A model generated the notes under the pieces. It searched no databases. It was not told where the DNA came from and was given only the letters and a program-made list of their open reading frames with translations. From positions 566,621-630,620 of the forward strand of contig NW_006281113.1 of the NCBI RefSeq assembly GCF_000203795.2: a DNA stretch of 64,000 nucleotides, written 5' to 3'. How positions within the stretch are numbered: the first letter of the stretch is position 1; each line of letters starts with the position of its first letter. This document shows positions 11,365 through 22,730 of this stretch, one piece after another. The translations under genes and the position numbers were made by a program. This DNA is from Batrachochytrium dendrobatidis JAM81. Its lineage: Eukaryota; Chytridiomycota; Chytridiomycetes; Rhizophydiales.

Positions 11365-12800
11365 ATGAGTTCTCAAGACCCAAAAGAGGCAAGGTTTAAA
11401 GTGTAGCGCATTACCTCGTATTTATCAGACCATTATGGGTGCTGACACAACAATACACTCTTATTTAGATTGTGCTTGAGCCGTATCAATACCTCATTCA
11501 GCATCCTGGCCAGGAAATACGAAACTTGCTTATTGAAGGGTTTCAAAAATGGTTCCAGGTGCCCACTGAAAAACTTGCCATTATCAAGCAAGTGGTTGCT
11601 ATGCTGCATACTGCGAGTTTATTGTAAGTGATTTGCATCATTTAAATAGTGGCTTGTACTAAATCATACTTGATGAATAGGGTCGATGATGTAGAAGACG
11701 GATCTGATTTACGACGTGGAGTGCCAGGTAAACAGATCTGTTTAAACTCAATCCTATTGTTGTATAACATCTTGTGAATTCTTTTTAATCATACAATGTT
11801 TAGTCACGCACAAGATTTTTGGAGTTGCAAGTACAATCAATGCTGCTAATTACGCGTAGGTTGGCAACTGGTTTGAATGGATGCATTGACATGGATTGAC
11901 ATGTTTTTTTGTTTTAGATACTTTATTGCTTTGGAAAACGTGCTGATGTTGAAGGATGTGAGAATTGTTCAAGCATTTACCGAAGAGTTGCAATTGCTGC
12001 ACTTGGGACAGGGGATGGAGATTCATTGGAGGGACACAGTTGTTTGTCCAAGTGAATCTGATTATTTGAAAATGGTAGAAAACAGTAAGTTTTAGTTTGA
12101 GATACTGGGTATGGATTTAAATGTACTGAGTAAATGTTTAGAGACAGGAGGTCTTCTTCGATTGGGAGTTCGAATGATGCAGCTGTGTGCAAACTCGTCA
12201 TTGTAAGTTGTGTTTTAGTATACCCGGTAGTAGAATGATATGGATTGGTAACCATAGAATTTGATATACAAGTGACATTGAGTCACCGGCAGCGCTAGAA
12301 TACATCAAACTAGTGAATCTGATTGGTGTATTTTATCAAGTGCGTGACGATTATTTGAATCTAAAATCAGCCAAAGTAAGCCTACTGTTTCAAAACACTT
12401 TTATTTCAAGATGATAACAGTTTTAAAAGTATCATGATCGCAAAGGGTATGCAGAGGATTTAACAGAGGGTAAATTCTCATACCCGATTGTTCGATGTAT
12501 CCATAAAGACAGCAGCAAGTCATCGCAACTATGCAGTTGAGTAGTGTATTAAAAAACATGACACAGTTTGAAGCATGCTAATGACCATTCCATCACACAG
12601 GTATACTAAGACAGCGAACACGAGATATGGATATTAAAAAGTATGCGATTGAGATATTAGAGAATGCGGGAGTGTTTGCAGACACAGCAAAGGAATTGAA
12701 GAGTATGGAGAGAAAGGCAAGAGAGATGGTAGTCAAGCATGGTGGTAACCAGGTTTTAGAGCAGATTTTAGATGGATTATCTCATGGTTATCAAGAATGA
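11365..12800 (+). CDS. BTS1: Geranylgeranyl pyrophosphate synthase
   Basis: Trans-prenyltransferase making GGPP from FPP and IPP for protein prenylation and isoprenoids. Nine exons: 11365-11400, 11469-11623, 11681-11727, 11804-11855, 11918-12084, 12142-12202, 12273-12375, 12430-12535 and 12601-12800, giving 308 residues, the usual length. The frame begins MSSQDPKEARFKIVLEPYQYL, matching the family start. The first aspartate-rich motif is DDVED (66-70) in LLVDDVEDGSDLRRG, followed by GQGMEIHWRD, KTGGLLRLGVRMMQL and the second motif region FYQVRDDYLNL (DDYLN at 198-202; the last Asp is replaced by Asn, also common in GGPP synthases). EDLTEGKFSYPIV and LRQRTRDMDIKKYA follow. The exon 1 donor (AAA then GTGTAG) and the exon 7 acceptor (ACAAG) were chosen because alternatives meet in-frame stops. 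Confidence 0.93.
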
Positions 12801-12886
12801 ATAAATCAAAGTGAAGATCAAAGCACGAATGAAAATCTTGACTATCGAAGCATCAACTGGTTATTATTGAACTAGTATTATTATTG

Positions 12887-15800
12887 ATGGACTTTGACTT
12901 GACAGAGTTGTTTGTTTCCAACGATGATGCAGCCTCACAACCGCCTGCATTGGCCTTGTCTGAGTCGCAAGCACCAGCAGCAGGTTATCTGACTGTTCAA
13001 GAGTTGTTTGGAACAACAGGAACAACAGGACTTGCAGGACTTTCAGGACTTTCAGGAACAACAGGAACAACCAACACTCTCCGTGTATGCACATTGAGTA
13101 ACAACACTAGTTGTGGGTTGAGTTCGACTTTATCTGAAACTAGTGCTGAATGCAATGCATTGAATGCAACCGACACTTCTCGTTGGAATCATTGCTCTCT
13201 TGTCGATCATTCCGACTCTTCCATTGAAACTACTGTTGCTGCTTCTACTACATCAATGCCTGACTTGATTCAGTTTGGTGATTTCACTCCGTTGATTCCA
13301 AGTGTCCATGACTCGACCATGACTGGAATCCACGATGACTATAACTCTTTAATGAATAATAAAATGCCTTCTCAGTCGGATTTTGGTCTGTTCCAACACC
13401 CGAGGCGGAACTCAACCTTGGCTTCCATTCCCTCCATCAGCATCGCACAACCCACTTCAACTGCTATCCATTCCAATCTCAGGTCGGATCGTCCTTCTAC
13501 TATTGTGATTTCTACCACTCCTGTCACTAAAACTATCCCTGAATCGGGTGCATTGATGTCTGCTTGGATTTCTCCGTCCGCTGGTCTGTCCAATTGCTCT
13601 TTCAATTCATTTGCTGTTCCTCATCCGCTTTCGGATTCTCGTTCCACTCTTCATCAACATTTACTTCGTCAGCAATCCATGACCCCTCAGAATGATCTTT
13701 ATTCCAACTCGTCATTGTCTGCATCTCATTTAAAACATAATTCTCAACAATTACTGATGATGCATCCTCAACAATCGTTTCAATTTCAACCACTGTTTGG
13801 CTTATCCAGTGGCTCTACTTGTGTGTCCTCTCCTATCGTGTCCTCAAGCTCTACTCTTACTGGCACTCCATTATCTGTATCCGATTTGGCTGTATCGCCC
13901 ATTGGTTCTGTATCGCCACGTATAGTCGAACCTCATGCTTTAATGCACGCTCCTACTCATACTACACTGGCTTCTGTCAGTGCTCCTGTATCCACTACTG
14001 TATCTCCTAGTACTATGATGATGGATTCTAAATATCCTTTACTAGGTGCTGAAAGTGACTATTCAGAGGAAGATCACACGAGTGATGTGTTTCGTCAGAG
14101 AAGATTAGGTTCCGATCTTTTCATTGGCCATTCAGATGTGCCAACTACTTTTACTGCCTTGCAATCTCATTCCAATCATGATGTCAGTACAACTGTTTCT
14201 ATTCCTGTCAGTGCACAATATAGGCGTCATTCATCTGCTAGTCTAACTGTCATGCCTATTGCTACTGTAAAAATCAATCCAATTGATAACGAGGTACAGT
14301 CTACTGCCGTGATCTCTACCATGACCTCTACAACCGACGCTACAACTACCGATGTGGACAGCGACTCTGAAAGCGATCTTGAACAGGTTTCTGATCCATT
14401 GCATGACGCTTTAATCACTGCAAAAACTGAAGATTCAAAACACGACCATCATGATCCATATCATTCAACATATACATTGAATGCATCCATGGATAATGCA
14501 TCTACTCTAACTAAATCTACTAATAAAATGGCTCCACGATTTGCTTCTGGTGGAGGTAGAGGTCGAAGAAATAAACGTGCATCAGTCGCATCAAGCACAC
14601 CGTTGGCACTTTTGACTCCTTTACGTAACGGACTCAAACCCAGTTCAGGAAGACGGCGATCTACTGGAGCAGCTACTGCTTTTATGGCTGCTGTCACCTC
14701 TGAACTCTTGGATGAAGATCCAAACTCTCATCCCGCTTGGGATCAATTATCAAAAGAAGATTTGAAGCTTTTTATAGATCCTTCATTGTCTATGCAAGAC
14801 CGTAAACTGATTCGACAAAGTATTACGATTAGGAATCGAAGACGTAATTCCATTGCTGCTTTGGATTCACATGATCGTATGTTACCATTACTACCGGAAA
14901 TCAATCCTAAAAGTACAAATGGGTTTTCTCCATTGTCGACTGCGTTGACTTGTGACAATGGATCATCTTTTGATGTTGATTCCTTGAACAGTAATGGAAC
15001 TGGCGTGTCAAGACGTAGAGCGTCTGTATCGACGCTTCCACTATCCAATTCTAAACCGTTTGCAACCCATACAACGACCACTTACTCTCCCAAATCACCT
15101 GCCTTTTTGCATACTCCATCCACGCCATCTGGAACTCCAGCCTATATTGGATCAACACTTGATGAATTCACCACTCTCTCTGGCTCTTCATCACCGAAAT
15201 CTACCACTGCTTTAAACACACAACCACGTCGAGTGAGCTTTAGAGAAAATGTTCGACAAAGACGAGAATCACTTCAAGCACTGCTTCGACATATCTCTAC
15301 TCAAGAGGGTATCACATACACTGTTGGCACTCCATTTCCCCTTCGATCGCTTCGGTCTGCCACAACAACCCTACCCATGACTAAAGTCGAGGGTAACATA
15401 GAGTCTAAAGGCACTGGTGACAATCTCGACAATATGGATGTGAGTGTGGATGAGTCAGTGCAGGATTCCACTATACTGTCTAGCTCCGACCCGATGGACA
15501 TGTGCATGAATGAAACAGACATTTACTCACATCAAAAGCAAACAGGATCACCTTCGCATGATATCTCGCATCCACCCACAATTGTCAATACTGTAGCTGC
15601 TGTTGAAAGTATACCGGATGATCTGTCAAGATTAGTTGGCACTGCGTTTATATTAAAAGTTCATTCTGTGGACACGCCTTTACTCCATCATCACCAACCT
15701 AGTCTTGCTGGCTCAAAGCCTGCGTTGTGTGATGAACATCCCAATTCATGCAGGATATTCACACCTTTTGATCAGTATCCATCACAGGGAATTATGTTTG

Positions 15801-15976
15801 AAGATGGCAATGTAACCAATGCAATTCATCATCATGCCAAGAATGCACAACGGCTGTATTTGCAAGCCATAGGACGCTTTTCTGCCATGGATGATTGCAT
15901 TCCGCCTGTCTGTTCTGTTACTACAGAAGAACAAATCATGGCCCGAGATTTGTTGCAGGTGATGCTGAATCTATAA
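12887..15976 (+). CDS. Large Ser/Thr-rich protein with many RRxS sites, unknown function
   Basis: Single-exon gene of 1029 residues, 86 bp after GGPP synthase. No catalytic domain was recognised. The N-terminus MDFDLTELFVSNDDA is acidic/hydrophobic and could be an activation-type segment. A short repeat tract GTTGTTGLAGLSGLSGTTGTT lies near residue 42. Long Ser/Thr/Pro tracts follow. At least seven basophilic kinase sites of RRxS/T form are visible (HPRRNSTL, YRRHSS, GRRRST, RRRNSI, RRRASV, PRRVSF, RQRRES) plus KRAS. A better-ordered stretch is DQLSKEDLKLFIDPSLSMQDRKLIRQSITIRNRRRNS. There is no signal peptide or membrane segment, so a cytosolic or nuclear regulator is likely. The ATG at 12887 is the first good start after the upstream gene. 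Function is not recognised. Confidence 0.75.
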   Translation: MDFDLTELFVSNDDAASQPPALALSESQAPAAGYLTVQELFGTTGTTGLAGLSGLSGTTGTTNTLRVCTLSNNTSCGLSSTLSETSAECNALNATDTSRWNHCSLVDHSDSSIETTVAASTTSMPDLIQFGDFTPLIPSVHDSTMTGIHDDYNSLMNNKMPSQSDFGLFQHPRRNSTLASIPSISIAQPTSTAIHSNLRSDRPSTIVISTTPVTKTIPESGALMSAWISPSAGLSNCSFNSFAVPHPLSDSRSTLHQHLLRQQSMTPQNDLYSNSSLSASHLKHNSQQLLMMHPQQSFQFQPLFGLSSGSTCVSSPIVSSSSTLTGTPLSVSDLAVSPIGSVSPRIVEPHALMHAPTHTTLASVSAPVSTTVSPSTMMMDSKYPLLGAESDYSEEDHTSDVFRQRRLGSDLFIGHSDVPTTFTALQSHSNHDVSTTVSIPVSAQYRRHSSASLTVMPIATVKINPIDNEVQSTAVISTMTSTTDATTTDVDSDSESDLEQVSDPLHDALITAKTEDSKHDHHDPYHSTYTLNASMDNASTLTKSTNKMAPRFASGGGRGRRNKRASVASSTPLALLTPLRNGLKPSSGRRRSTGAATAFMAAVTSELLDEDPNSHPAWDQLSKEDLKLFIDPSLSMQDRKLIRQSITIRNRRRNSIAALDSHDRMLPLLPEINPKSTNGFSPLSTALTCDNGSSFDVDSLNSNGTGVSRRRASVSTLPLSNSKPFATHTTTTYSPKSPAFLHTPSTPSGTPAYIGSTLDEFTTLSGSSSPKSTTALNTQPRRVSFRENVRQRRESLQALLRHISTQEGITYTVGTPFPLRSLRSATTTLPMTKVEGNIESKGTGDNLDNMDVSVDESVQDSTILSSSDPMDMCMNETDIYSHQKQTGSPSHDISHPPTIVNTVAAVESIPDDLSRLVGTAFILKVHSVDTPLLHHHQPSLAGSKPALCDEHPNSCRIFTPFDQYPSQGIMFEDGNVTNAIHHHAKNAQRLYLQAIGRFSAMDDCIPPVCSVTTEEQIMARDLLQVMLNL

Positions 15977-16626
15977 CTCATTGACTTGATATCTACACGT
16001 TTTTTGGTTATTCAATACCAATCTAGATCTGCATTTGCTTCTCCTTATTGTTCACATACATTATTTTCGGTGCGAGTTTTTTTCATCTCATTTATATCTG
16101 CCACTATTTTACAATGTTCATCTCTGTCTTTTATCTCATGAACCCTATTATTATTGCTCTATTGCCGTTTTCTTGGGTTGAATTATATAAATATTGGTTC
16201 TTGAAGTTTTTATTTTGTCACTGCTATAATATCAACAGACTGGTTTGAGTGAGCAGTATATTTGAATCATTAATGTTACTGGCATGTATGAATACACACT
16301 ACAATGTGAATCTGTTTTGTACCATTGAGATGAATCATATTTGAGCTAGTTTCAGAGTTGTCGAATGATACTACAAATCCATCTTTTAACTAATGGTATC
16401 TACAATGGTAAAAATGGTTACTACCCCAATAGCTGATATATTCAAATTTTAATGCAACCACGTGTGATGTATTATGCTTGTTGGCAGGTATTCAATCAAC
16501 CTAAGCATTAATGCCTCGACCACTTGCATCGGCACACACCGGTATGAATTGCGCAGGTGTTTGTTATTAGGCGTTTTACGGGTTGAACTCATGCTGAGCT
16601 GAAACGCCAAATTGAAATAATTAATC
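15977..16626 (+). other. Intergenic region, no gene seen
   Basis: 650 AT-rich bases between the Ser/Thr-rich gene and the promoter of the M36 protease. Short reading frames here show no recognisable product. Confidence 0.5.
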
Positions 16627-16635
16627 TATATAAAA
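16627..16635 (+). promoter_or_regulatory. TATA box of the M36 protease gene
   Basis: TATATAAAA, 72 bp before the ATG at 16707. Similar TATA boxes precede other secreted-protein genes in this window at about 60-100 bp. Confidence 0.6.
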
Positions 16636-16706
16636 CCCTATATTTCCAACACTCTAGCTTGGACTATACTTGTATTCATTGTCTTGCAACCTATATACAC
16701 TAGATA

Positions 16707-18913
16707 ATGTTTGGATCGTCTGTTGCCTTTGTTTTTGCTATTGCTACTTCGGTAGTTTTTGCTGCTCCGTTTTCCCAGCCTGTAGAGTCGGTTTCCAATC
16801 TGCCTTTTTATTTCCCAAAATCTGTGTCAACGCACTTTCCTCTGAACCATGCCTCAAATTTTAAAGCACCTTCTAATGAGGATTCGGTCAAAATCGGTAC
16901 TGCCTACATTTGTGATCGACTCGGTCTTTCCAACAAGGAATTTAAAGCGTACAACACATTTACTGATGCTGCAGGGATTACTCATATATATGGTGCACAC
17001 GTTGTTAATGGTATTCGTATTGCCAATCATCAAGCTGCAGTTCATATCAAAGCTGGCCAAATTATTTCCTTTTCGTCATCGTTTGGTACAAAAAGTCATT
17101 TTGCTAAAAGTGACTTGTCGACTATTGCCTCGGAACCTAAACTGTCTTTTAAGCAAGTGTCTGACCAGGTTACTCAGACTTATCATCTCCCCATGTATAC
17201 AAAGTTTGCTTATATGATCGAGTATGTTGCTCAAGCCGATGGATCGATGGCTCAGACTTATAAATTCCAACTTCGTGATAATCCATTGACCCAGTGGGTT
17301 CAAGTTTGGGCTCATACTGATACTGGCAAAGTTATTCACGCTGTTGATTTCAAGAGTAAAGCTTCGTACAAGGTCATTCCCATTCCAAAAGTTGACGTGA
17401 ATGACGGATTTGAAATGGTTAAAAATCCCGAGTTTAATGCTTCTTCTCCTCAAGGTTGGACAGATGGTCAAGAAACTACTGGAAACAATGTTCTAGCTGC
17501 AGATCAAACCAGCGGTACTCCTAGCAGTGGTGTTAATGGTGTTTTTGATTCCAGTTTTAACCCGCAAGAAGATCCAAGAACTGCTGCCAATGTCAAGGCT
17601 AGCGCCATCAATTTGTTCTACAGTAAGCATTTTTGTTGAAGTATTTTTACATCCTATTTATCTAGACTGTGTATTCATGTATGTGTAAACGCATAGTTGG
17701 CAATATTGTTCACGATATCTCGTATCAGTATGGGTTTACCGAGGCTGCTGGTAATTTCCAAAAGGACAATTTTGGTAAAGGCGGTGAGGGTAACGATGTT
17801 GTTGTCATCAATGTTCAAAGCACTGCTGGTACTGATGATGCCAAGTTTTATGCTCCTGCTGATGGTCAACCTGGTGAAATGGACATGTTCCGTTTCACTA
17901 CCACTACGCCCAACCGCGACGGTGGTCTTGACAACGTCATTCCTATCCACGAGTATGTGCATGGTATTTCCAATCGGTTGACGGGTGGAGCTGCCACGAC
18001 CCAATGCTTGGAAGCTCTTGAATCGGGTGGTATGGGTGAAGGCTGGTCCGACACAATTGCCATGTATCTTACTTCAAAAAAAACGGATGTTGCCACAACC
18101 CCTATTGTCATGGGCGCTTATGCCACTGGAGATGCTTCTGGTATTCGTTCCCATCCTTACACTACGGATATCAAGGTCAATCCCTTGACCTATGCCGATC
18201 TCCAAACACGCGATGAAGTCCACGATATTGGTGAAGTGTGGGCAGTCATGCTTTGGGAAGTCTACTGGAACTTGGTTGCCAAGAATGGATTCTCTACCGA
18301 TCTTTACAATGCCAAAGGCAAGGCTGGTAACATTATTGCTCTGCAGAACGTGATTGGAGGCATGATGATCCAGCCATGCAATCCCACTTTCCTCGATGCT
18401 CGTGATGCCATCATTGCATCAGATGCTGCTCGCTACAACGGAGCCAACAAATGTGAGATCTGGAGAGGATTCTCCAAACGTGGTATGGGACCCAATGCAA
18501 GAAACCATCAAAATGACTTTTCCGTTCCTGCTGAATGCAAGGATGGTACTGGAAGTGTTGGATCGACTTCTAGTCTTTCTACTGCAACTAAAACAAGTGC
18601 TTCATCTACTGAAACTGCTACCTCGTCTATTGGAAAAAGTATTTCAGCTACAGAAACTGCTACTTTATCTATTGGAAAAAGTGCTTCAGCTACAGAAACT
18701 GCTACCTCGGCTACAGAAACTACTCTAGTAGCTACTGGAAAAAGTACTTCAACTACTGCCGTAGCAACCTCGAGTCCTGTTGCAACACAATCTAGCCCTG
18801 ATCCCAAACCGCGCACAACAACGCATGATAAACCGCATCACACCCATAGTACCAAACTATCAAGTACTCGTCAACCCAGTGTGCCTACTCCTCACCCTAA
18901 ATGCCACGCATAA
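16707..18913 (+). CDS. Fungalysin metalloprotease (M36), secreted
   Basis: Exons 16707-17622 and 17697-18913 give 710 residues. Order: signal peptide (MFGSSVAFVFAIATSVVFA), FTP-type propeptide (IGTAYICDRLGLSNKEFKAYNTFTDAAGITHIYGAHVVNG), PepSY-like region, then the M36 catalytic domain. Splicing gives AINLFYIGNIVHDISYQYGFTEAAGNFQ, the expected family sequence. The zinc motif HEYVH is at residues 390-394, within IPIHEYVHGISNRLTGG, and the third ligand is in GMGEGWSD. The domain ends at NDFSVPAEC and is followed by about 130 residues of Ser/Thr-rich tail with repeated TETAT and IGKS units, probably O-glycosylated. All zinc and catalytic residues are present, so it should be active on host or environmental protein. 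The family is expanded in amphibian chytrids. Confidence 0.95.
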
Positions 18914-18945
18914 AACATTTGCAGGTTTTTATACTTTGACCAAGA

Positions 18946-19300
18946 TTTACAGTCGTATTCACGTAAAATGGATCACTCTATCCTGCAGTAATCATCTCTT
19001 TGAAATAAACAATAATTGGATATTCATTGTACCTCGTTTTACTACACATTGGTTACCTTTTTAATAAACAACGTTTATCATGATATACAAACTAGTTCTG
19101 AATTGTGCACATTTGACCAGCATGCACTGTACAATCACTAGATTCATGTATTGTAATCCAAATATGGGTTGGACTGTCAAGTCTATACACACTCGATTTT
19201 GCTGTATTCAAAATCATACATGCTTGCAATCTAATTCAAGAAAACAATTTCAGGAATGCAATTGTTGTCATGCCAATCACCACCAACAATACCAATCAAC
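18946..19300 (+). mobile_element. MITE-like element, incomplete copy
   Basis: Starts 33 bp after the M36 stop with the terminal motif TTTACAGTCGTATTCACGTA (18946-18967 with the next two A's). It contains a stretch at about 19205-19280 (ATTCAAGAAAACAATTTCAGGAATGCAA) closely matching 33265-33305 of the element at 33131-33530. No inverted right terminus was seen, so this copy looks truncated or diverged. The right boundary is approximate. Confidence 0.5.
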
Positions 19301-19374
19301 TAAAGATGACAAGAGATGATACTCGTGCGGATACACAATTTTGAAAACAAGTGCAACATGAGTTCATTTGATAT

Positions 19375-20019
19375 TTAGAACAGGAGAACAAGTGGGATGG
19401 CAATAGCCATTGGACCTATCACACTCAAAGCGGTTTTCTTGGCACTGTTGGCAGCTTTAGCAGCATTCGTGCCAGCGGGAGCAGCAGCACTAGTAGAAGC
19501 AGACGATCCACCATTTGTTGCAGCTAGAGTAATGTCCGCACATTGGTATAGCATACCATCAGTGCCTTGTAAAATCACTTGGATGGTACCGATTTGACCC
19601 ATTTGTAATATCCCACTCGCATTTGCAGAGGTCATGTCGATGGGAATGGTGTAGTTTCCTACTGCAGTGTAGTTGCGACTGCCAAGAGTATAAGGGAAAG
19701 TGGTTGGGTTCTCACCAGGACCAAACTTGACAGTAATGACAGCATTGGCATCTGCAATCTCAAGAACAAGATTCGACTCTAATGTAATGTCAGTGCATAC
19801 AAATACGTTCAGATTGTACACAATACATTAACAAGCATGAATGAATGCATAATGCTCACTCAAAGCAGCATTCGTTCGAGATGCAACAGTATTGTATCCA
19901 CCACAGGGTGCAGTAGATTCCTTGAGCTCATCAAATCCTCTCGTCGCAGGACTGGTAAGAATAAAATGAGCAGAGGCTGACGAAGCAAGAGCAGCAATAA
20001 AAGCAGTAACGAGTTGCAT
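19375..20019 (-). CDS. X325/BIM1-like secreted copper-binding protein, GPI-type
   Basis: Exons 20019-19860 and 19778-19375 give 187 residues. A signal peptide (MQLVTAFIAALASSASA) is followed directly by HFILTSPATRGFDELKESTAPCGGYN. An N-terminal His after cleavage plus the CGGYN motif is the pattern of the X325 (LPMO-like, BIM1) family, in which the His brace binds copper. A beta-rich core (LVLEIADANAVITVKFGPGENPTTF) follows, then GQIGTIQVILQGTDGMLYQCADITL, an Ala/Ser linker and a hydrophobic end (ALSVIGPMAIAIPLVLLF) typical of a GPI signal. Known members act in copper uptake or at the cell wall rather than as oxidases. A TATAAA box lies 62 bp upstream. The exon joint (TTGA then AGTCG) keeps frame but was not fixed by homology. 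Confidence 0.75.
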
Positions 20020-20080
20020 GATATATCTCAGTAATGCAAAATTAAAGACTCGACCAAGAATGTTGAGGGATATTTGCAGA

Positions 20081-20086
20081 TTTATA
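20081..20086 (-). promoter_or_regulatory. TATA box of the X325-like gene
   Basis: TATAAA on the minus strand, 62 bp before the ATG at 20019. Confidence 0.5.
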
Positions 20087-21171
20087 GTTCGGCTTGATGC
20101 TTTTATTGTCGAATGGTAAAATCCATGAGCGAGTTTTGATTATTATTGGACCCGTGTGGCAAATAAAATACTTTAAACCTCATCCATGTGGCGACTATTA
20201 CATGAAAACTTGCTGAAATGCGGTACTATTGCTTGTCTAGTAGCATAAATGGCGTAAATGATGTGTGTATGGTATTGGATTGGTGTAATATGATTAGCCA
20301 TTATAGTCGAATATACTATATTTTTACTTGGTAGTAAAAAGTGTTGTTGAATAAACAAGTCGCAGTGTTTGCAAGACATATCAAGTGTGAACCATCATGC
20401 CATTCGTTGCAGTATTATCACAGTTTACTCTTGGTATCACACTTTCAGTTTCAACATTATGCATACTGGATGGGTGATGGATAGATGTCAGCGTAGCTGA
20501 TGACAGTCATGTTTTGTGAATGAGTGAACGAATGACTGAGTGACTGATGGCATTTATTGTCATTCGTCCAGATCAAAAACTATTGATACTATGTCGTGCT
20601 TAAAAGTGGAACAAATGACAGATATTGGTAATACATGGTATGGATTGGATACACATGATCCAAGTGTATCGATCATGGTATGTATTGTTTGAATCTATCA
20701 CTGTATATCTGAATGATCATGTCGATACTGGATGCGCAATATCAACAGTGCAATATGGTATACTGCTACAAGTATATGATTATCCACACTGCGTTAGTAG
20801 TTGATCATATTGCACCAATCGACCAGTATACGATCACTGCATACATCAACATGTGCATAATGACCATATTGTTGGATGGTATTCGACATGTGATATTTGA
20901 CAAACTTGAAACCAATGCGATCCATGTCAAATGTGAATATCAGCTGTACAATATATCAAGTATATTCAGTTTAGTTTTGGTATGCACGAATATGCACAAA
21001 TATGCAATATATAATGTATTGAAACATACAAGTGTCGGTATACAATATGATCAGATACAATGCCAAATATCAAATATCAAGTGGTAATTGTATTGTATTG
21101 TACTGTATTGTATTTATTACAAACAAAAATACAACACATTTGGTCAAAACCAGTCCAGATTAGCATTCAAA

Positions 21172-22050
21172 TCAATCATCCGAATCAGATGAATCATCAT
21201 CGTTTTTGAATTGACTCCAGCGTGATCCAAGACTACTTTTCATTTTGGAATAAGCTTTCCGTGTACTAGAACGAACTTTGAAAGTTCCCTTTGTATTGGA
21301 TGAGATTTGAGTGGGTTGGTCTGTAGGCGTTTTGCTTGATAAACTTTTATAATTCCGTGGTAAACTCTGGGTTCCACTAGTGGAGGCTTGCTCAGATTCT
21401 GACTGTTGGTCTAGTTGGAAATTGAGGAATTTAAGTATGTTTTCAACAAAACCAATATTTGATCTCATAAAACCCACGTGAGAGTAAAATAGTGGCGAAT
21501 TCAGATCGTCTCCAAACAGGCGCTTTGCGAGCTCTTTTTCGACAAAATCTAATTTAAGGCCCAAATCAATATCTTTGGGATTGATTTTATAATACTCCTT
21601 TTCAAGCTTGATACGTTTTATCTCTTCTTTTCTATACTTTTCTCTGGCTTCGTTGAGCTTCTTTCCGTACTTTGGACCTTTTCCTTTTCCAAATTCACGG
21701 AAAAGCCACCAAGATTCTTGATCTAGCTGTTTTACTAGTTTCTCTTGTTTAGGAATTTCTTGTTTTAGCAAGTTCCGCATTTCTTTTGCTTTTTCACGTT
21801 CTTGGGTTAGTTTTAGGTATTGTTTGATCAACTCTGCATCGGCCTTTGTAAATTGACTAACATCAACCCAATTTGCAATTTCTTCATTAGAAGCTGTCCA
21901 AAGCCCAGATTTGTTACTTTCAGTTGCAGTGGGTTGAGTTGTTGAAGTGCTAGCATCGGTACTTGTAGTTGCACTTGGATTGACTGGGTTGGCTGTAGTG
22001 ACCGAACAAGCCAACAGGATTGATGACAATACTGTGACTGCGAGTTTCAT
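21172..22050 (-). CDS. Secreted coiled-coil protein, leader-conserved family, member A
   Basis: 292 residues, one exon. The signal peptide (MKLAVTVLSSILLACSVTTA) and a Thr/Ser-rich propeptide-like stretch (NPVNPSATTSTDASTSTTQPT) are followed by helical, highly charged sequence (residues about 70-180: LIKQYLKLTQEREKAKEM.., KYGKKLNEAREKYRKEEIKRIKLEKEY). A Ser/Thr/Lys-rich tail ends in an acidic SSDSDD. No known domain was recognised. It is about 90% the same as member C, with differences clustered between residues 83 and 190, and it shares only the leader with member B. The conserved promoter region has TATATAA at 22230-22236, 180 bp upstream. Secretion is well supported and function is unknown; a host-directed effector is a guess from the setting. 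Confidence 0.8.
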   Translation of the reverse strand: MKLAVTVLSSILLACSVTTANPVNPSATTSTDASTSTTQPTATESNKSGLWTASNEEIANWVDVSQFTKADAELIKQYLKLTQEREKAKEMRNLLKQEIPKQEKLVKQLDQESWWLFREFGKGKGPKYGKKLNEAREKYRKEEIKRIKLEKEYYKINPKDIDLGLKLDFVEKELAKRLFGDDLNSPLFYSHVGFMRSNIGFVENILKFLNFQLDQQSESEQASTSGTQSLPRNYKSLSSKTPTDQPTQISSNTKGTFKVRSSTRKAYSKMKSSLGSRWSQFKNDDDSSDSDD

Positions 22051-22229
22051 TGTATTGGTTTGTATTGGTCAAACACGTTGTATATGGCTGATTGACAGGT
22101 TGGTTTGGATTGTATTTATGCCATTGAATGGATAGATTAAAAACATGTCGAGTGCCCGTTCTAAGGGATTTGTGTTGTCAGGGTTAATGGTGATTTGACA
22201 TCAATGTTCAACTTTGAAGGGATATCCAT

Positions 22230-22236
22230 TTATATA
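22230..22236 (-). promoter_or_regulatory. Conserved TATATAA of the leader-conserved family
   Basis: TATATAA on the minus strand in TATTATATAAA, 180 bp before ATG of gene A. The same box is found at the same distance upstream of genes B (27011-27017) and C (35378-35384), and a variant (ATATAAA) near 53871 upstream of D. The unusually long 5' leader is conserved in all copies. Confidence 0.5.
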
Positions 22237-22730
22237 ATAGCCGCAATTCTTGGTTGAACTGCAGCTTGACTATGCATTCGAGTATCATATGGTTGATTGT
22301 GTAGCTTTACACCCTTATTCACCCTAAAAAGGGTCAATATGCTGAAATATGAACAAATGCATGCTCAAACAAGACTATATGCAACTGAATGTCACTCAGT
22401 TGTTGGATGGTCATCAATATGTGTTGTAGTTGACATGATTCAAACATGTGGTTTAGTAATGCTCTGCATTCAACTCGACACGGTCAGTCATGATCGATAT
22501 TGACCGAGTCGATACAATGCAGTTCATGTTGCAATCACAATGTCACGTTGATGATCAGTGACTTGCAACCGTTGTGTTGGCATTGTATACTGTAGATATA
22601 TCAATGTCGATTGTCACTATATAGTTGTATCAACCACACATCATGATCATATGTCGTGATTGACTCGTATTCTGGATTGGTGCACTCATTCCATTCCATT
22701 GCATTGTATTACATTCCATTACATCACTCG

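Larger units (their letters stand above)
20267..22730 (-). repeat. Repeat unit A (carries secreted-protein gene A)
   Basis: About 2.46 kb that is nearly identical in most parts to unit B (25066-27500) in the same orientation, and partly to units C and D. It starts at TGTATGGTATTGGATTGG and ends near CATTCCATT..CATCACTCG. It contains a 3' flank (20267-21170), gene A on the minus strand, and a promoter/upstream region (22051-22730). The 3' flank has a 10-bp tandem (ATGCACRAAT, 2 copies at 20982-21001). Confidence 0.8.

Noticed and set aside
20713..21087. Plus-strand frame of 124 residues in the 3' flank, repeated at 25514 and 33884
   Set aside because: The frames vary in length and end between copies, the sequence is Met/Ile/Cys-rich low-complexity, and the copies are explained by the repeat units. 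Probably non-coding.
22297..22503. Plus-strand 68-residue frame upstream of gene A, also seen at 35445-35651
   Set aside because: Its conservation follows from the repeat unit being duplicated. It lies in the promoter/upstream flank of the secreted gene and shows no domain or signal peptide.
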